A program made the translations under genes and the position numbers. 64,000 nt of DNA from Pygmaiobacter massiliensis (GTDB lineage Bacteria; Bacillota; Clostridia; Oscillospirales; Ruminococcaceae), in the NCBI RefSeq assembly GCF_900199435.1, contig NZ_OAML01000003.1, forward strand, positions 947,166 through 1,011,165, read 5' to 3'. The notes beneath the pieces were generated by a model that made no database searches, was not told the origin of the DNA, and saw nothing but the letters and a program-made list of their open reading frames with translations. Positions 50,791 through 58,458 of the stretch are shown here, piece after piece. Within the stretch, counting starts at the first letter, position 1; each line of letters opens with the position of its first letter.

Positions 50791-51564
50791 TTATACAGCA
50801 GGGAAGTCCTCGAAATTCTCTTCCGCTGCTCGTTCCCATGGAATCAGCCGGTAGAATTGACAGGGCAGGCCGTTGAGTGGGTTTTCGTAGTTCTTTACGC
50901 CGCTGCCATCGCCAACCGACTTGTCTATGTAGTAGCCCTTTTTCGCCTTAGGCTCCTTAGCCCATTCGGATGCTGATACTTTGATGATTTTCACTGTCGG
51001 CTTATCGAGATTTGTAGAAGCAACCCAGCGGCGCTGATGCCGGCCGGCACTGTCTTTTCTGTGCTTGGTTTCTTTGATAAAATAGTAAGCCAGATTAGCA
51101 AGGTGCTGTGTATCCCGAATCGGTGTGCCGCGCAGGGTGCCGAATTCCCGCCACATTTTTTGCAATGGGCGAATGTCTGCGTCTGGAATAATCATGTGAT
51201 GGTGAATGGCCGTGCTTTCGTACTCTGTAACATAGACATATTTGAGTTCGTTTCCCAATGTCTTTTTAAAGTACTCCCGCATTTTTGCGACCTGCTTTTT
51301 AAACACTGCCTTTGCCTGTTCTGGTGCAGGCCTTCTTTGCGGGCGATAGGTGAATACTAGATGCCAGTCATTTGCTTTGAAGTTCGTGAAAAGCAATAGC
51401 CGGAGCTTTTGTTCTGCGTTGGCATCGTTGACTTTTTCCACATCCAGTGGGGTAGGGTTGCAGTTTTCAGATCGTGCGATGCCTTTAATGCCAACCCTTG
51501 CGGAGTATGTTTTCTTTATCTCGATGATGCCGCCGGCATTGTAGATTTTCTTAATATACGGCAC
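50791..51564 (-). CDS. Rep-like protein (HUH-like motif)
   Basis: A 257-residue protein with a metal-binding HUH-like stretch (STAIHHHMIIPD) about 100 residues after NDWHLVFTYRPQRRP, and a tyrosine-rich helix (NLAYYFIKETKHRKD) that could carry the nicking tyrosine. That pattern is shared by rolling-circle-type initiators found in some Firmicutes prophages. The start is GTG 51564 behind AAAGGGGGTC. The preceding ~140 bp have no gene and could hold a double-strand origin. Confidence 0.6.
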   Translation of the reverse strand: MPYIKKIYNAGGIIEIKKTYSARVGIKGIARSENCNPTPLDVEKVNDANAEQKLRLLLFTNFKANDWHLVFTYRPQRRPAPEQAKAVFKKQVAKMREYFKKTLGNELKYVYVTEYESTAIHHHMIIPDADIRPLQKMWREFGTLRGTPIRDTQHLANLAYYFIKETKHRKDSAGRHQRRWVASTNLDKPTVKIIKVSASEWAKEPKAKKGYYIDKSVGDGSGVKNYENPLNGLPCQFYRLIPWERAAEENFEDFPAV

Positions 51565-51702
51565 TGTGCTGTGACCCCCTTTCAGATTCCAGTTATTAAT
51601 ACTTGAACCTAGGCAAACGGCGGCTTTGTGCCGCTTGCAAGGAATAGAAAAGGGTGGTATAATATTCTCAGTTACGTGGGAATACTTTTCCACCCGAGTC
51701 CT

Positions 51703-52002
51703 TCATGGTGCCAGCCGTGAGGGGCTCTTTTTTTGTGCTTTTTGGTTGAAGTGCTGTTCCAGTGTTTTGAGGGCCGAAGCGCTGAGCATTTCTAGTTCAA
51801 ACTCGGTGCGCTCAAGGTCGCTAGGCGGAAAGCGGGCCTGTCCTTTTTTCTCAAGCCGCCAGTTTTGGTAAAGCAGGTGCATGGCGGGGTGAGATAAGTT
51901 GAGTAAGTAATAGGGGAGCGGGTTGCGTTCTCGCCGTGCGCTTTTCGCAAACATTTCACTGCGTTCCTGCAGGATTGCCGCTGCCAGTTCTTTTCTGGTC
52001 AT
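51703..52002 (-). CDS. Small phage protein, unknown
   Basis: A 99-residue protein (MTRKELAAAILQERSEMF ... ALKTLEQHFNQKAQKK). It is rich in charged helices. ATG 52002 has AAAGGAG. Its 5' end overlaps the KOW-like gene by 47 bp. It sits between the 3D-domain protein and the Rep-like gene. Function is unknown. Confidence 0.6.
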   Translation of the reverse strand: MTRKELAAAILQERSEMFAKSARRERNPLPYYLLNLSHPAMHLLYQNWRLEKKGQARFPPSDLERTEFELEMLSASALKTLEQHFNQKAQKKSPSRLAP

Positions 52003-52198
52003 CTGCAACGCTCCTTTCAATGTGGTTCTCGGATATGTAGATGCACCGTCCGTTGTCGAGCTGCACCAAACAGCGTTTTGGGGCACGTTCCAGAATACTG
52101 CCGCCGCAGTAGATGGCACCCTTCATTCCGCGAAAGCAGCCGCAGGTGACATACACCCGCTCGCCGGGCTTGAATTTGTTTTTGAAAAGCCGATTCAC
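51956..52198 (-). CDS. Small KOW-like protein
   Basis: An 80-residue protein. FKPGERVYVTCGCFRGMKGA, followed by CLVQLDNGRCIYISENHIE, is a KOW-type beta-barrel pattern seen in ribosomal or elongation-associated factors. It begins at GTG 52198 overlapping the upstream stop (GTGA). The C-terminal tail continues into the next gene's start. The role is unknown. Confidence 0.55.
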   Translation of the reverse strand: MNRLFKNKFKPGERVYVTCGCFRGMKGAIYCGGSILERAPKRCLVQLDNGRCIYISENHIERSVADDQKRTGSGNPAGTQ

Positions 52199-52797
52199 TG
52201 CTGCACCCCCTCGGAGAGCAAATACACTTTGTGCGAGCCGTAGCCTGACCAGTGCAGCGCGTTTTCGTGGGTGTCCACTGCAACGTCCAGTTTGTTTTGT
52301 TTTACTTTGCTGCCAATATCCTGCGCTTGCCGAATGCCGACCCCTTCGATGTAGATCCAACTACCAAGCGGAATCACTTCCGGATCTGCCGAAACGCTGG
52401 CACCTGCAGCGACAGGCGCGCCGCTGGCGGTGATACCGGTGCCGGTGCCGCAGATGTGCGGGTAAGCTTCGCAGCAATATGCGGTGCAGTCAAATTCACC
52501 GAGGTATTCAACCTCAATGGGTGCGGTCTGTTGAAAAGCCATGGTTTCCGCTGCTGCGGTTTCTTTTTGTTGAATCGTGAGCCGCTCGATAGTGGCGTTT
52601 GCAGAATCTAGCAAAGCCTTTTGCGTCTGCATCCCGTTTGCAATGACAAAGCCGAGTAGTAGCACGACACCGGCCATGCCGGCAGTGTAAAAGGAAAGCC
52701 GCTCGGCGCGATGCCGCTCGGCTTGGTAGGCGGTGCGGTATTTACGCGCCAGTATTTCATCCGTGCTACGCGGTTTCGAGAGATTCTGCGTATTCAT
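52195..52797 (-). CDS. 3D-domain (lytic-transglycosylase-like) protein
   Basis: A 200-residue membrane-anchored protein. An N-terminal basic region is followed by a helix (FYTAGMAGVVLLLGFVIA), a coiled segment, and a C-terminal 3D domain. The domain has FDCTAYCCEAYPHICGTG, SADPEVIPLGSWIYIEG and the three aspartates in AQDIGSKVKQNKLDVAVD. The domain is found in cell-wall hydrolases. The start is ATG 52797. It is unusual in the early operon, where a wall-acting gene is not needed for entry or lysis. Confidence 0.82.
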   Translation of the reverse strand: MNTQNLSKPRSTDEILARKYRTAYQAERHRAERLSFYTAGMAGVVLLLGFVIANGMQTQKALLDSANATIERLTIQQKETAAAETMAFQQTAPIEVEYLGEFDCTAYCCEAYPHICGTGTGITASGAPVAAGASVSADPEVIPLGSWIYIEGVGIRQAQDIGSKVKQNKLDVAVDTHENALHWSGYGSHKVYLLSEGVQQ

Positions 52798-53020
52798 TTG
52801 CAATCCTTTCTACATCCTTGCGAAGCTTGTCCGCTGCTGTTTGGATGCCGTATTGCTCCGGCTCTGCATGGAGTGTACGGTTGATACGGTCGGCAAAATC
52901 GCAGAGCATTTCTGAAAGCTGTGCGCCGTTTGGGTTTGCGTGGTCGGTGTTTACCTCTGCGGTGTAATTGCCGAAGTGGTCCACCAAAATGTTGATGGAA
53001 CCTAATTGTTTTACTGCCAT
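52766..53020 (-). CDS. Small phage protein, unknown
   Basis: An 84-residue protein: a beta start (INILVDHFGNYTAEVN) and a helical end (KLRKDVERIANEYAESL). It has a GGAAGTG ribosome site and overlaps the 3D-domain gene by 32 bp. The family is unknown. Confidence 0.6.
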   Translation of the reverse strand: MAVKQLGSINILVDHFGNYTAEVNTDHANPNGAQLSEMLCDFADRINRTLHAEPEQYGIQTAADKLRKDVERIANEYAESLETA

Positions 53021-53027
53021 GTGTATT

Positions 53028-53246
53028 TCACTTCCTTTTGGCCGCGCTTAGCAGTTCTTGGATAGCGAGCTTTTTGCCCATTGCGAAAAGCAGCGCGGTG
53101 TTTGTGATTTTGCCATAAAGGCGGCTTTGGGCATTGTCGGTGCGGTCGAACAGCTCTTGCAGCTCCTGCGGGGAGCAAGCTGCGTAGTAAATTAAGTAGT
53201 GTTGGTGTGCCTGCTCGAAAGCAGATAGTTCCTTGGGCTGCGGCAT
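53028..53246 (-). CDS. Small phage protein, unknown
   Basis: A 72-residue, mostly helical protein (FEQAHQHYLIYYAACSPQEL ... KKLAIQELLSAAKRK). The start ATG 53246 has GGAGGC. It is the second gene of the leftward early operon. The function is unknown. Confidence 0.6.
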   Translation of the reverse strand: MPQPKELSAFEQAHQHYLIYYAACSPQELQELFDRTDNAQSRLYGKITNTALLFAMGKKLAIQELLSAAKRK

Positions 53247-53276
53247 ATTACGTTGCCTCCTGCTGGTTTGCGTGTG

Positions 53277-53486
53277 TTATGACAACACGAGTGCAATTTT
53301 TTCTAGAGTGGTGCGGCCGCCGACAAACCCGAATTTTTTTGCTTGGTTGTAAATGGTGCGACGCTCGTACCCGAGCAAATCGGCAACTTCCGCAGAAGTG
53401 TATAGCATTTTTGCGCCATATTTTTCTGATGCGATGCGTCGAAGGCCTTCCAGTGTGTCACGGTACAGCTCTTTTTCTCTTGGCAT
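53277..53486 (-). CDS. Early HTH DNA-binding protein
   Basis: A 69-residue protein with a MerR/excisionase-type HTH (MLYTSAEVADLLGYERRTIY). It starts at ATG 53486 behind AAAGGAG. It is the first conserved gene leftward of the small plus-strand membrane gene and may be an excisionase or an early regulator. Confidence 0.65.
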   Translation of the reverse strand: MPREKELYRDTLEGLRRIASEKYGAKMLYTSAEVADLLGYERRTIYNQAKKFGFVGGRTTLEKIALVLS

Positions 53487-53662
53487 TTTGTATCACTCCT
53501 TTAGAAGTCCGTTTTATTGGACATATATAATGGTATAATTTGGATGCAAGGCTGCTAAATTGACAAGATGAAGTTGGAAGGCAAATAAACCCCCGTTTAA
53601 TTGTTCTGTTTGTATTCCGCTCATTCAAATGGTAAAACATGGTCGAAAGAAGGTGGAAATGT

Positions 53663-53974
53663 TTGATTGATATTTTTTTCTCCATATTAGGGAATTTGGT
53701 TTGGGTCACATTGGTGTACGCTTATAAGTGCTGGCAGAAAGTTGAAAAAACAAAAAAATACTATATTTTGATAAAATCGTTGTTCTTTATAAACATGTCA
53801 GTAGGGATTTTGTCTGCCATATTCGCAGTTGAGAGTAACGGACTAATTTTTGTCTTGCGAGCGGTATCTGCATTCGGATGCTTTGGAACGTCTGCTTTTA
53901 TGTTTTTCAACTTTGTAACGCTCACACAGCGTTTCGAGCAAGCCGCCAAAAAAAACTCCAGCACAACAAAATAA
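53663..53974 (+). CDS. Small membrane protein, possible moron
   Basis: About 103 residues with three hydrophobic segments (LIDIFFSILGNLVWVTLVYA, KSLFFINMSVGILSAIFAV, and one near FLVLRAVSAFGCFGTS-like residues) and a basic Lys/Ser/Thr-rich end. It is the only plus-strand gene between the Cro-like gene and the early operon, so it is probably expressed from the lysogen. The start is TTG 53663, preceded by AGAAGGTGG. The ATG at 53639 is less likely. Superinfection exclusion is a plausible role, but nothing proves it. Confidence 0.55.
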   Translation: MIDIFFSILGNLVWVTLVYAYKCWQKVEKTKKYYILIKSLFFINMSVGILSAIFAVESNGLIFVLRAVSAFGCFGTSAFMFFNFVTLTQRFEQAAKKNSSTTK

Positions 53975-54011
53975 TGCAACTAATTCGGATTTCCCCATTG
54001 CTTGTCCTTTC

Positions 54012-54209
54012 TTATGTAATAGATTTTTCAGCGATTAGTTCATCTATAGCTTTGCGAAACACAACTTCTGCAGTTTTCGGATTACGCTTCCCATTAAGTA
54101 CAGCATTTGTGTATTCACGCGAGAAGCCTAAATGCGCAGCTATTTCAGATTGGCTTATATTGTGTACATGCATTTTGCCTACGATTTCAGCGGTCCATTG
54201 TGCAGACAT
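54012..54209 (-). CDS. Cro-like phage repressor
   Basis: A 65-residue protein with an XRE-type HTH (ISQSEIAAHLGFSREYTNAV) and the tail LNGKRNPKTAEVVFR. The start is ATG 54209 behind GGAGGTGAAC, with an operator directly upstream. It is the first leftward gene, divergent from the CI-like gene. It should repress the repressor promoter during lytic growth. Confidence 0.8.
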   Translation of the reverse strand: MSAQWTAEIVGKMHVHNISQSEIAAHLGFSREYTNAVLNGKRNPKTAEVVFRKAIDELIAEKSIT

Positions 54210-54249
54210 ACAAAGTTCACCTCCGTTCACAATTTTGAGATTCAAAATG

Positions 54250-54387
54250 TTTACATTTGTGAACAAAAGTGATATAGTGAAGTTGTTCAGACAGTCACAT
54301 CACCGAAAGTTCACTTTTGTGAATCCGTTGCTCACAGTATAGTACACTTTCGGAAACTTTGCAATACGTTAAATTCACATTAGTGAA
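54250..54387. promoter_or_regulatory. Lysogeny operators (three palindromes)
   Basis: Three near-identical 14-bp palindromes of form TTCACNNNNGTGAA lie between the divergent Cro-like and CI-like genes: TTTACATTTGTGAA (54250-54263), TTCACTTTTGTGAA (54310-54323) and TTCACATTAGTGAA (54374-54387). Their spacing is 60 and 64 bp. The layout of repeated operators between divergent HTH genes is that of a phage genetic switch. A half-site (TTCACAATTTTGAG) lies near 54226. Confidence 0.8.
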
Positions 54388-54424
54388 CTTTTAGCGTACT
54401 GCACAATCTTTGGGAGTGAGTATT

Positions 54425-54778
54425 GTGTTTTTCGATAACTATTGTGAACTTTGCAAAATCAAGGGGAAGTCTCCAACAGGTGCCGCCTTGGAAATAGGAT
54501 TAAGTAGGAGCGCGGTGTCGGCATGGCGAAACACGACTAGGCTACCGCAGGCTGCACAACTGCAAAAAATCGCAGATTATTTTGGTGTAACAATTGATCA
54601 ATTGTTAGATGGCGAACAAAAAGAAAACCACGCCGCAAAAAGCGACGAGGTAACATTTGATGACTTCACATATGCGCTGCACAACCAGAGCAAAGAGCTG
54701 AATGACGCAAATAAGGAAAAACTTTTAGATATGGCACGAATGCTAAAATTAGCGCAGGACGCGCAAAAAAACAAGTGA
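54425..54778 (+). CDS. CI-like phage repressor (HTH)
   Basis: A 117-residue repressor. The HTH is KGKSPTGAALEIGLSRSAVS with recognition AWRNTTRLPQ. An acidic C-terminal helical region follows, with no self-cleaving peptidase domain. A separate ImmA-type protease follows it, as in the YqaE/ICEBs1 ImmR type of control. The start is GTG 54425, since GGGAGTGAG precedes it. TTG 54410 is the longer alternative. Confidence 0.8.
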   Translation: MFFDNYCELCKIKGKSPTGAALEIGLSRSAVSAWRNTTRLPQAAQLQKIADYFGVTIDQLLDGEQKENHAAKSDEVTFDDFTYALHNQSKELNDANKEKLLDMARMLKLAQDAQKNK

Positions 54779-54788
54779 GGATATCACC

Positions 54789-55226
54789 ATGGTGTCACTG
54801 GAATCCATTTATGAGGATGTAGACCGGCATAACATTATAATTTTTCAATATGCCTTGGAGGATATGGCAGACGGTGCAATTATAGGCAACGCAAATGGAT
54901 ATGGCGTGTTTTTGGATTTTTCGCAATACAAAACAGTGCGTCAATACAAAGCAGCACTGATTCACGAAACAAGCCATTGCGCAACAGGGGCATTGCATAG
55001 AATTGATAGTCCTTTTGAGCTGGTGGAGCGCAATGAATATAAAGCACAACGCAGATCTTATGAAACATATGTGCCAGTAAACGAGATAAAACAGGCTATG
55101 CAATATGGATATACAGAGCCATGGGAAATTGCTGACTGGTTTGATTTGCCGGAAGAAGATATAAAAAAAGCCCTGCACTACTGGGTAGAGTGCAGGGGTG
55201 TGAATTTTAACAGTATGGAGGGTTAA
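54789..55226 (+). CDS. immA: ImmA/IrrE metallopeptidase
   Basis: A 145-residue protease with the zinc motif HETSH in ALIHETSHCATGALH. A conserved ERNEYKAQRRSYE helix supplies the third ligand region. ImmA cleaves the repressor encoded next to it in response to DNA damage or cell signals. It begins at ATG 54789, 10 bp after the repressor stop, so the two are co-expressed. Confidence 0.88.
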   Translation: MVSLESIYEDVDRHNIIIFQYALEDMADGAIIGNANGYGVFLDFSQYKTVRQYKAALIHETSHCATGALHRIDSPFELVERNEYKAQRRSYETYVPVNEIKQAMQYGYTEPWEIADWFDLPEEDIKKALHYWVECRGVNFNSMEG

Positions 55227-55231
55227 TATCA

Positions 55232-56185
55232 ATGCTAACGATGGATATAATCCGTTCGGTAAAGCCGGAGCGTATTGAAAAGGGTGCAAGCCTTTTGAGT
55301 TTGCCCGACGAGTATGTATGCATCGATTTAGAAACAACGGGACTTGATCCCCAGTGTGATGATATTATCGAGGTATGTGCTTCTCGAGTAGCCGGTGGCA
55401 TTATTAAACAAACATATAGCACATTAGTTCGCCCACCTTTTCAAATTAGCGAGTTTATTTCAGAACTAACAGGGATAACAAACGAAATGCTTAGAGACCA
55501 GCCGACGATTAATACCGTTTTGCCCGAACTGTTGGACTTTGTTGGGCGGTCTGTTATCGTAGGGCACAATGTTAATTTTGACATTAATTTTTTATATGAT
55601 GAATGCATCCGTCAAGGGGGAGAAGCATTCCCTAATGATTTTGTTGATACTATGCGAATATCGAGAAGACTGTTTCCCGATTTTGAAAATCATAAGCTGA
55701 AGACATTGGTAGAAAAATTTGAATGTAGCCGGTGTAACACACATCGTGCTCAAGAAGATGTAGCAGTAACGGTGCAATGTTATGAGTACATGAAAAACTA
55801 TACTATAAATAATAATATTCAGATAAGTCAATGCAGAAAATCAAAAAATCATTCAACATTGCGAGCCAAAGACATCTCCCCCAATGCCGAAAAGATTGAT
55901 CCGTCTAATCTTTTTTTTAATAAAACTGTCGTGTTCACTGGTGTTTTAGAACGGATGACTCGTAAAGCCGCCATGCAGTATATCTCTGACATTGGAGGCT
56001 TTAATGGGGATGGAGTTACCCAAAAGACAAATTTTCTTGTGTTAGGTAACAATGACTATTGTGCCAGCATTAAAGATGGAAAGAGTACAAAACAGAAAAA
56101 AGCGGAAAAGCTAAAGCTCTCTGGCAACGACATTGAAATTATTTCTGAACGAGTCTTTTACGATATGATAGAAAGCGAGGCGTGA
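55232..56185 (+). CDS. DEDDh exonuclease fused to BRCT domain
   Basis: A 317-residue protein. Residues about 28-190 form a DnaQ-type 3'-5' exonuclease: YVCIDLETTG (Asp32, Glu34), VGHNVNFDINFL, and HRAQEDVAV. After a ~35-residue linker, residues about 225-317 are a BRCT domain (NKTVVFTGVLERMTRKAAMQ, GGFNGDGVTQKTNFLVLG). Exonuclease-BRCT fusions are known in Firmicutes DNA-polymerase-III epsilon-like proteins. Here it is part of the lysogenic operon, after ImmA, so it would be made by the lysogen. AGGAGGG-type ribosome site at 55220. Confidence 0.9.
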   Translation: MLTMDIIRSVKPERIEKGASLLSLPDEYVCIDLETTGLDPQCDDIIEVCASRVAGGIIKQTYSTLVRPPFQISEFISELTGITNEMLRDQPTINTVLPELLDFVGRSVIVGHNVNFDINFLYDECIRQGGEAFPNDFVDTMRISRRLFPDFENHKLKTLVEKFECSRCNTHRAQEDVAVTVQCYEYMKNYTINNNIQISQCRKSKNHSTLRAKDISPNAEKIDPSNLFFNKTVVFTGVLERMTRKAAMQYISDIGGFNGDGVTQKTNFLVLGNNDYCASIKDGKSTKQKKAEKLKLSGNDIEIISERVFYDMIESEA

Positions 56186-56188
56186 AAA

Positions 56189-56500
56189 GTGCTTTGTCCT
56201 GATAATTACATAAAATTTGAGTCCGATGAAATAAAATTTGAGTTTTTAAAATCTCACGGATTTACCAACGCAGTAACAAATGGGGAAGTACCTTTAGTTT
56301 ATCGAGGGGTATTCACCAATGCTCCGCAAGTATGCGAAGCGGCAGGAAGAATAGATAACGAGATAATGGTAATTGCTGTTGCAGGTCAGCTGCACAAGAT
56401 AGCATGTGACTTTTTACTGCAGATGCAGCCCACTGTGAAAGTTTTAAAAGAGTTTAAAGAAACAGGTGATATTAATTGTATTCCGCAGATGACATTCTAA
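56189..56500 (+). CDS. Small phage protein, unknown
   Basis: A 103-residue protein (FESDEIKFEFLKSHGF, VYRGVFTNAPQVCEAAG, LLQMQPTVKVLKEFKE). It starts at GTG 56189, 3 bp after the exonuclease stop. It overlaps the next gene by 25 bp. The family is unknown. Confidence 0.6.
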   Translation: MLCPDNYIKFESDEIKFEFLKSHGFTNAVTNGEVPLVYRGVFTNAPQVCEAAGRIDNEIMVIAVAGQLHKIACDFLLQMQPTVKVLKEFKETGDINCIPQMTF

Positions 56501-56904
56501 AAATTGTAATCGAACAGGTGCCTCAAAACTATTTAGATGTATGTGCAATAAAAGCACGAACATTAAAAAATAAAAATAAGTTTTGTGTAAATATTGAGGT
56601 GCTTATTGCTCCTTCTATATACTATTCGAATGTGGCGACCCAGACGCTTTGTAAATTTGATGGAAAGTGTTTAGTTTTTCAAAATCCTGCTGAAGTGATT
56701 GAGGCTCTGGATTTTATAGATGTAATGCGGTTAAAAGCAGCTATTAAAACGCATTTACGAACGCTTTTTACCTTTGAACAGTTTGGCTGCTGTAGCCGCT
56801 ATCGAGAATGTAGTAATCTAAAATGTTGTACACACGAAAACCCATTCTATTCCGGGGCATGCATGTATCGCAAGAACTTAGAGGCCGGAAAGGTTTTCTA
56901 TTGA
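56476..56904 (+). CDS. Small Cys-rich phage/host protein
   Basis: A 142-residue protein. The N-terminal half is helical. The C-terminus is a cysteine-rich motif (FGCCSRYRECSNLKCCTH ... GACMYRKNLEAGKVFY) that should bind a metal. I recall this ending from uncharacterised Firmicutes proteins near restriction or phage loci. It starts at TTG 56476 (AGGTGATATTAA before it) and is probably made in the lysogen with the upstream gene. Confidence 0.65.
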   Translation: MYSADDILKIVIEQVPQNYLDVCAIKARTLKNKNKFCVNIEVLIAPSIYYSNVATQTLCKFDGKCLVFQNPAEVIEALDFIDVMRLKAAIKTHLRTLFTFEQFGCCSRYRECSNLKCCTHENPFYSGACMYRKNLEAGKVFY

Positions 56905-57079
56905 CCTCAAAATGGAAATGTGTTGGCAACATATATTCTGTAAATAAAAAAATCCCCCACCGGCGGCAACCGGCAGGAGATATAGAAGAACAGCTTACCC
57001 CGAAGGATACGCAGCCCACAACTGTATTGTATCACCTCTGGGGTAGGCTTATCAAGTCATACTTTGGAGGTGTTTTATT

Positions 57080-58084
57080 ATGGCAAAAAAAGCTAAAACA
57101 AGAAAAGACGGTCTAATAGAGAAAGTGGTGGACGGACATCACTTTTATGGGCGCACAGAACGAGAAATTTTGAAAAAGCTGAAGGACTACCAAGGAACAA
57201 AAGAAAGCGGCATTTCGTTTACCAAATTGGCCGAGGACTGGTATAACAAGCATATTAATACCGTGACACCAAACTCACAAAAAAGTTATAATGCAGGATA
57301 TAAGAAATGCACAGAATGGTTTCGTGGCACTCCGTGGAAGACAATTCAGATTTCAGACTGCAATGCTTATATGAACCATCTCATCAGCCGCGGGTACGCA
57401 TTTAAAACTGTTTCCAATGCTATGTTGGTATTGCGGTTGATTTTAAAGCATGGTTGTGTAACCTATAATGTAACCGAAAACCCTATGGTGCTGGTGAAAG
57501 TACCGCGAACGCTGCCCAAAACAAAGCGCCGCTGCCCAGAACAATCTAATTTGGAACTCGTGAAGTCTCACGGCGACACGCCAGCGGGATTGATGCTCTA
57601 CTTCATTTTATATTCGGGGTTACGAATAGGGGAGCTGCTGGCGCTAAGATACGAAGATATTGATTTTGATGCAAAAACAATTTTTGTGCATCGCTCCATT
57701 TATTTTGAAAGCAATGTGCCACACGAGAAGGGACCCAAGTCCGAGGCTGGCACGAGAACCGTGCCGCTGCTGGAATGCTTAGTAGATAAAATTCCACATA
57801 AAAAGAAAGGCGTTGTGTTCCCGGATCTCAATGGCGAATGGTATACCAATAAGCGCATCTGGACGGTGATGGACAACTACCGGAAGGAAACCGGCGCGAA
57901 TGTAACGCCCCATGAGCTGCGCCACGCTTATGCAACGATGTGTTTTGAAGCTGGGCTTATGCCGAAGGACGTGCAGCATTTGCTGGGCCATTCCGACATT
58001 ACTACTACGATGAACATCTATACCGACTGGCGTGACAACCGAATTGTGAATGCCGCAGATAAACTCAATAAAGTGAAGTTTTGA
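57080..58084 (+). CDS. int: Tyrosine integrase (prophage)
   Basis: A 334-residue phage integrase. It has an N-terminal AP2-like/SAM region. In the catalytic domain are Arg in YSGLRIGELL, His278-x-x-Arg281 (HELRHAYAT), His304 (LLGHSD) and Tyr314 (MNIYTDW). It is the terminal gene of the plus-strand lysogenic operon, 140 bp from the attR repeat in tRNA-Ser(GCU), so it is the enzyme that integrated this prophage. It starts at ATG 57080 behind TTGGAGG. Confidence 0.93.
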   Translation: MAKKAKTRKDGLIEKVVDGHHFYGRTEREILKKLKDYQGTKESGISFTKLAEDWYNKHINTVTPNSQKSYNAGYKKCTEWFRGTPWKTIQISDCNAYMNHLISRGYAFKTVSNAMLVLRLILKHGCVTYNVTENPMVLVKVPRTLPKTKRRCPEQSNLELVKSHGDTPAGLMLYFILYSGLRIGELLALRYEDIDFDAKTIFVHRSIYFESNVPHEKGPKSEAGTRTVPLLECLVDKIPHKKKGVVFPDLNGEWYTNKRIWTVMDNYRKETGANVTPHELRHAYATMCFEAGLMPKDVQHLLGHSDITTTMNIYTDWRDNRIVNAADKLNKVKF

Positions 58085-58172
58085 ATGGCTTCGAGATTTA
58101 CGAAGAATTTACGAAAAAATGCGGGTAAAACGAGTGCTTTTGAGGTTGTTTTAAGTAAGCCATACAATAAAG

Positions 58173-58216
58173 AAAAACCGCATTGTTTAGCCGTTTTGGC
58201 TTCACATTGCGGTTTT
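58173..58216 (-). terminator. Terminator of the tRNA supplied by the prophage end
   Basis: An AAAACCGCA...TGCGGTTTT hairpin with T-rich flank on the minus strand, just 3' of the intact tRNA-Ser. It replaces the host terminator left at 24553-24587, so the tRNA transcript can still end after phage insertion. Confidence 0.55.
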
Positions 58217-58221
58217 ATCTT

Positions 58222-58247
58222 ATGGCGGAGAAGGAGAGATTCGAACT
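58222..58247 (+). repeat. Prophage attachment site, right copy (attR)
   Basis: This is the 26-bp sequence identical to 24589-24614. It contains the 3' CCA end and T-arm of tRNA-Ser(GCU) on the minus strand. The integrase gene ends 138 bp before it. Confidence 0.9.
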
Positions 58248-58315
58248 CTCGCGCCAGTTTCCTAGCCTACGCCCTTAGCAGGGGCGCCTCTTCGACCAAG
58301 CTTGAGTACTTCTCC
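58223..58315 (-). tRNA. tRNA-Ser (GCU)
   Basis: A 93-nt tRNA on the minus strand. The acceptor stem is GGAGAAG/CTTCTCC, with discriminator G and an encoded CCA. The anticodon arm carries GCT (reads AGC/AGU serine codons). A long variable arm fits the class II serine tRNA, and the T-loop TTCGAAT is present. The prophage uses its 3' end as attachment site, and the tRNA remains intact. Confidence 0.95.
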
Positions 58316-58370
58316 ATGCTTGCTATCAAAGTGATAAGCAACTATTAAATTGACACCTTTTGCAAGATGA

Positions 58371-58458
58371 TGGCGGAAAGGGTAGGATTCGAACCCACGG
58401 AGCATTGCTGCTCAACGGTTTTCAAGACCGCCTCCTTCAACCACTCGGACACCTTTCC
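58371..58458 (-). tRNA. tRNA-Ser (UGA)
   Basis: An 88-nt tRNA on the minus strand with the acceptor stem GGAAAGG/CCTTTCC, an encoded CCA, the anticodon arm GGTCTTGAAAACC carrying TGA, and a long variable arm. It lies 55 bp upstream of tRNA-Ser(GCU), so the two form a serine tRNA pair. Confidence 0.95.
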
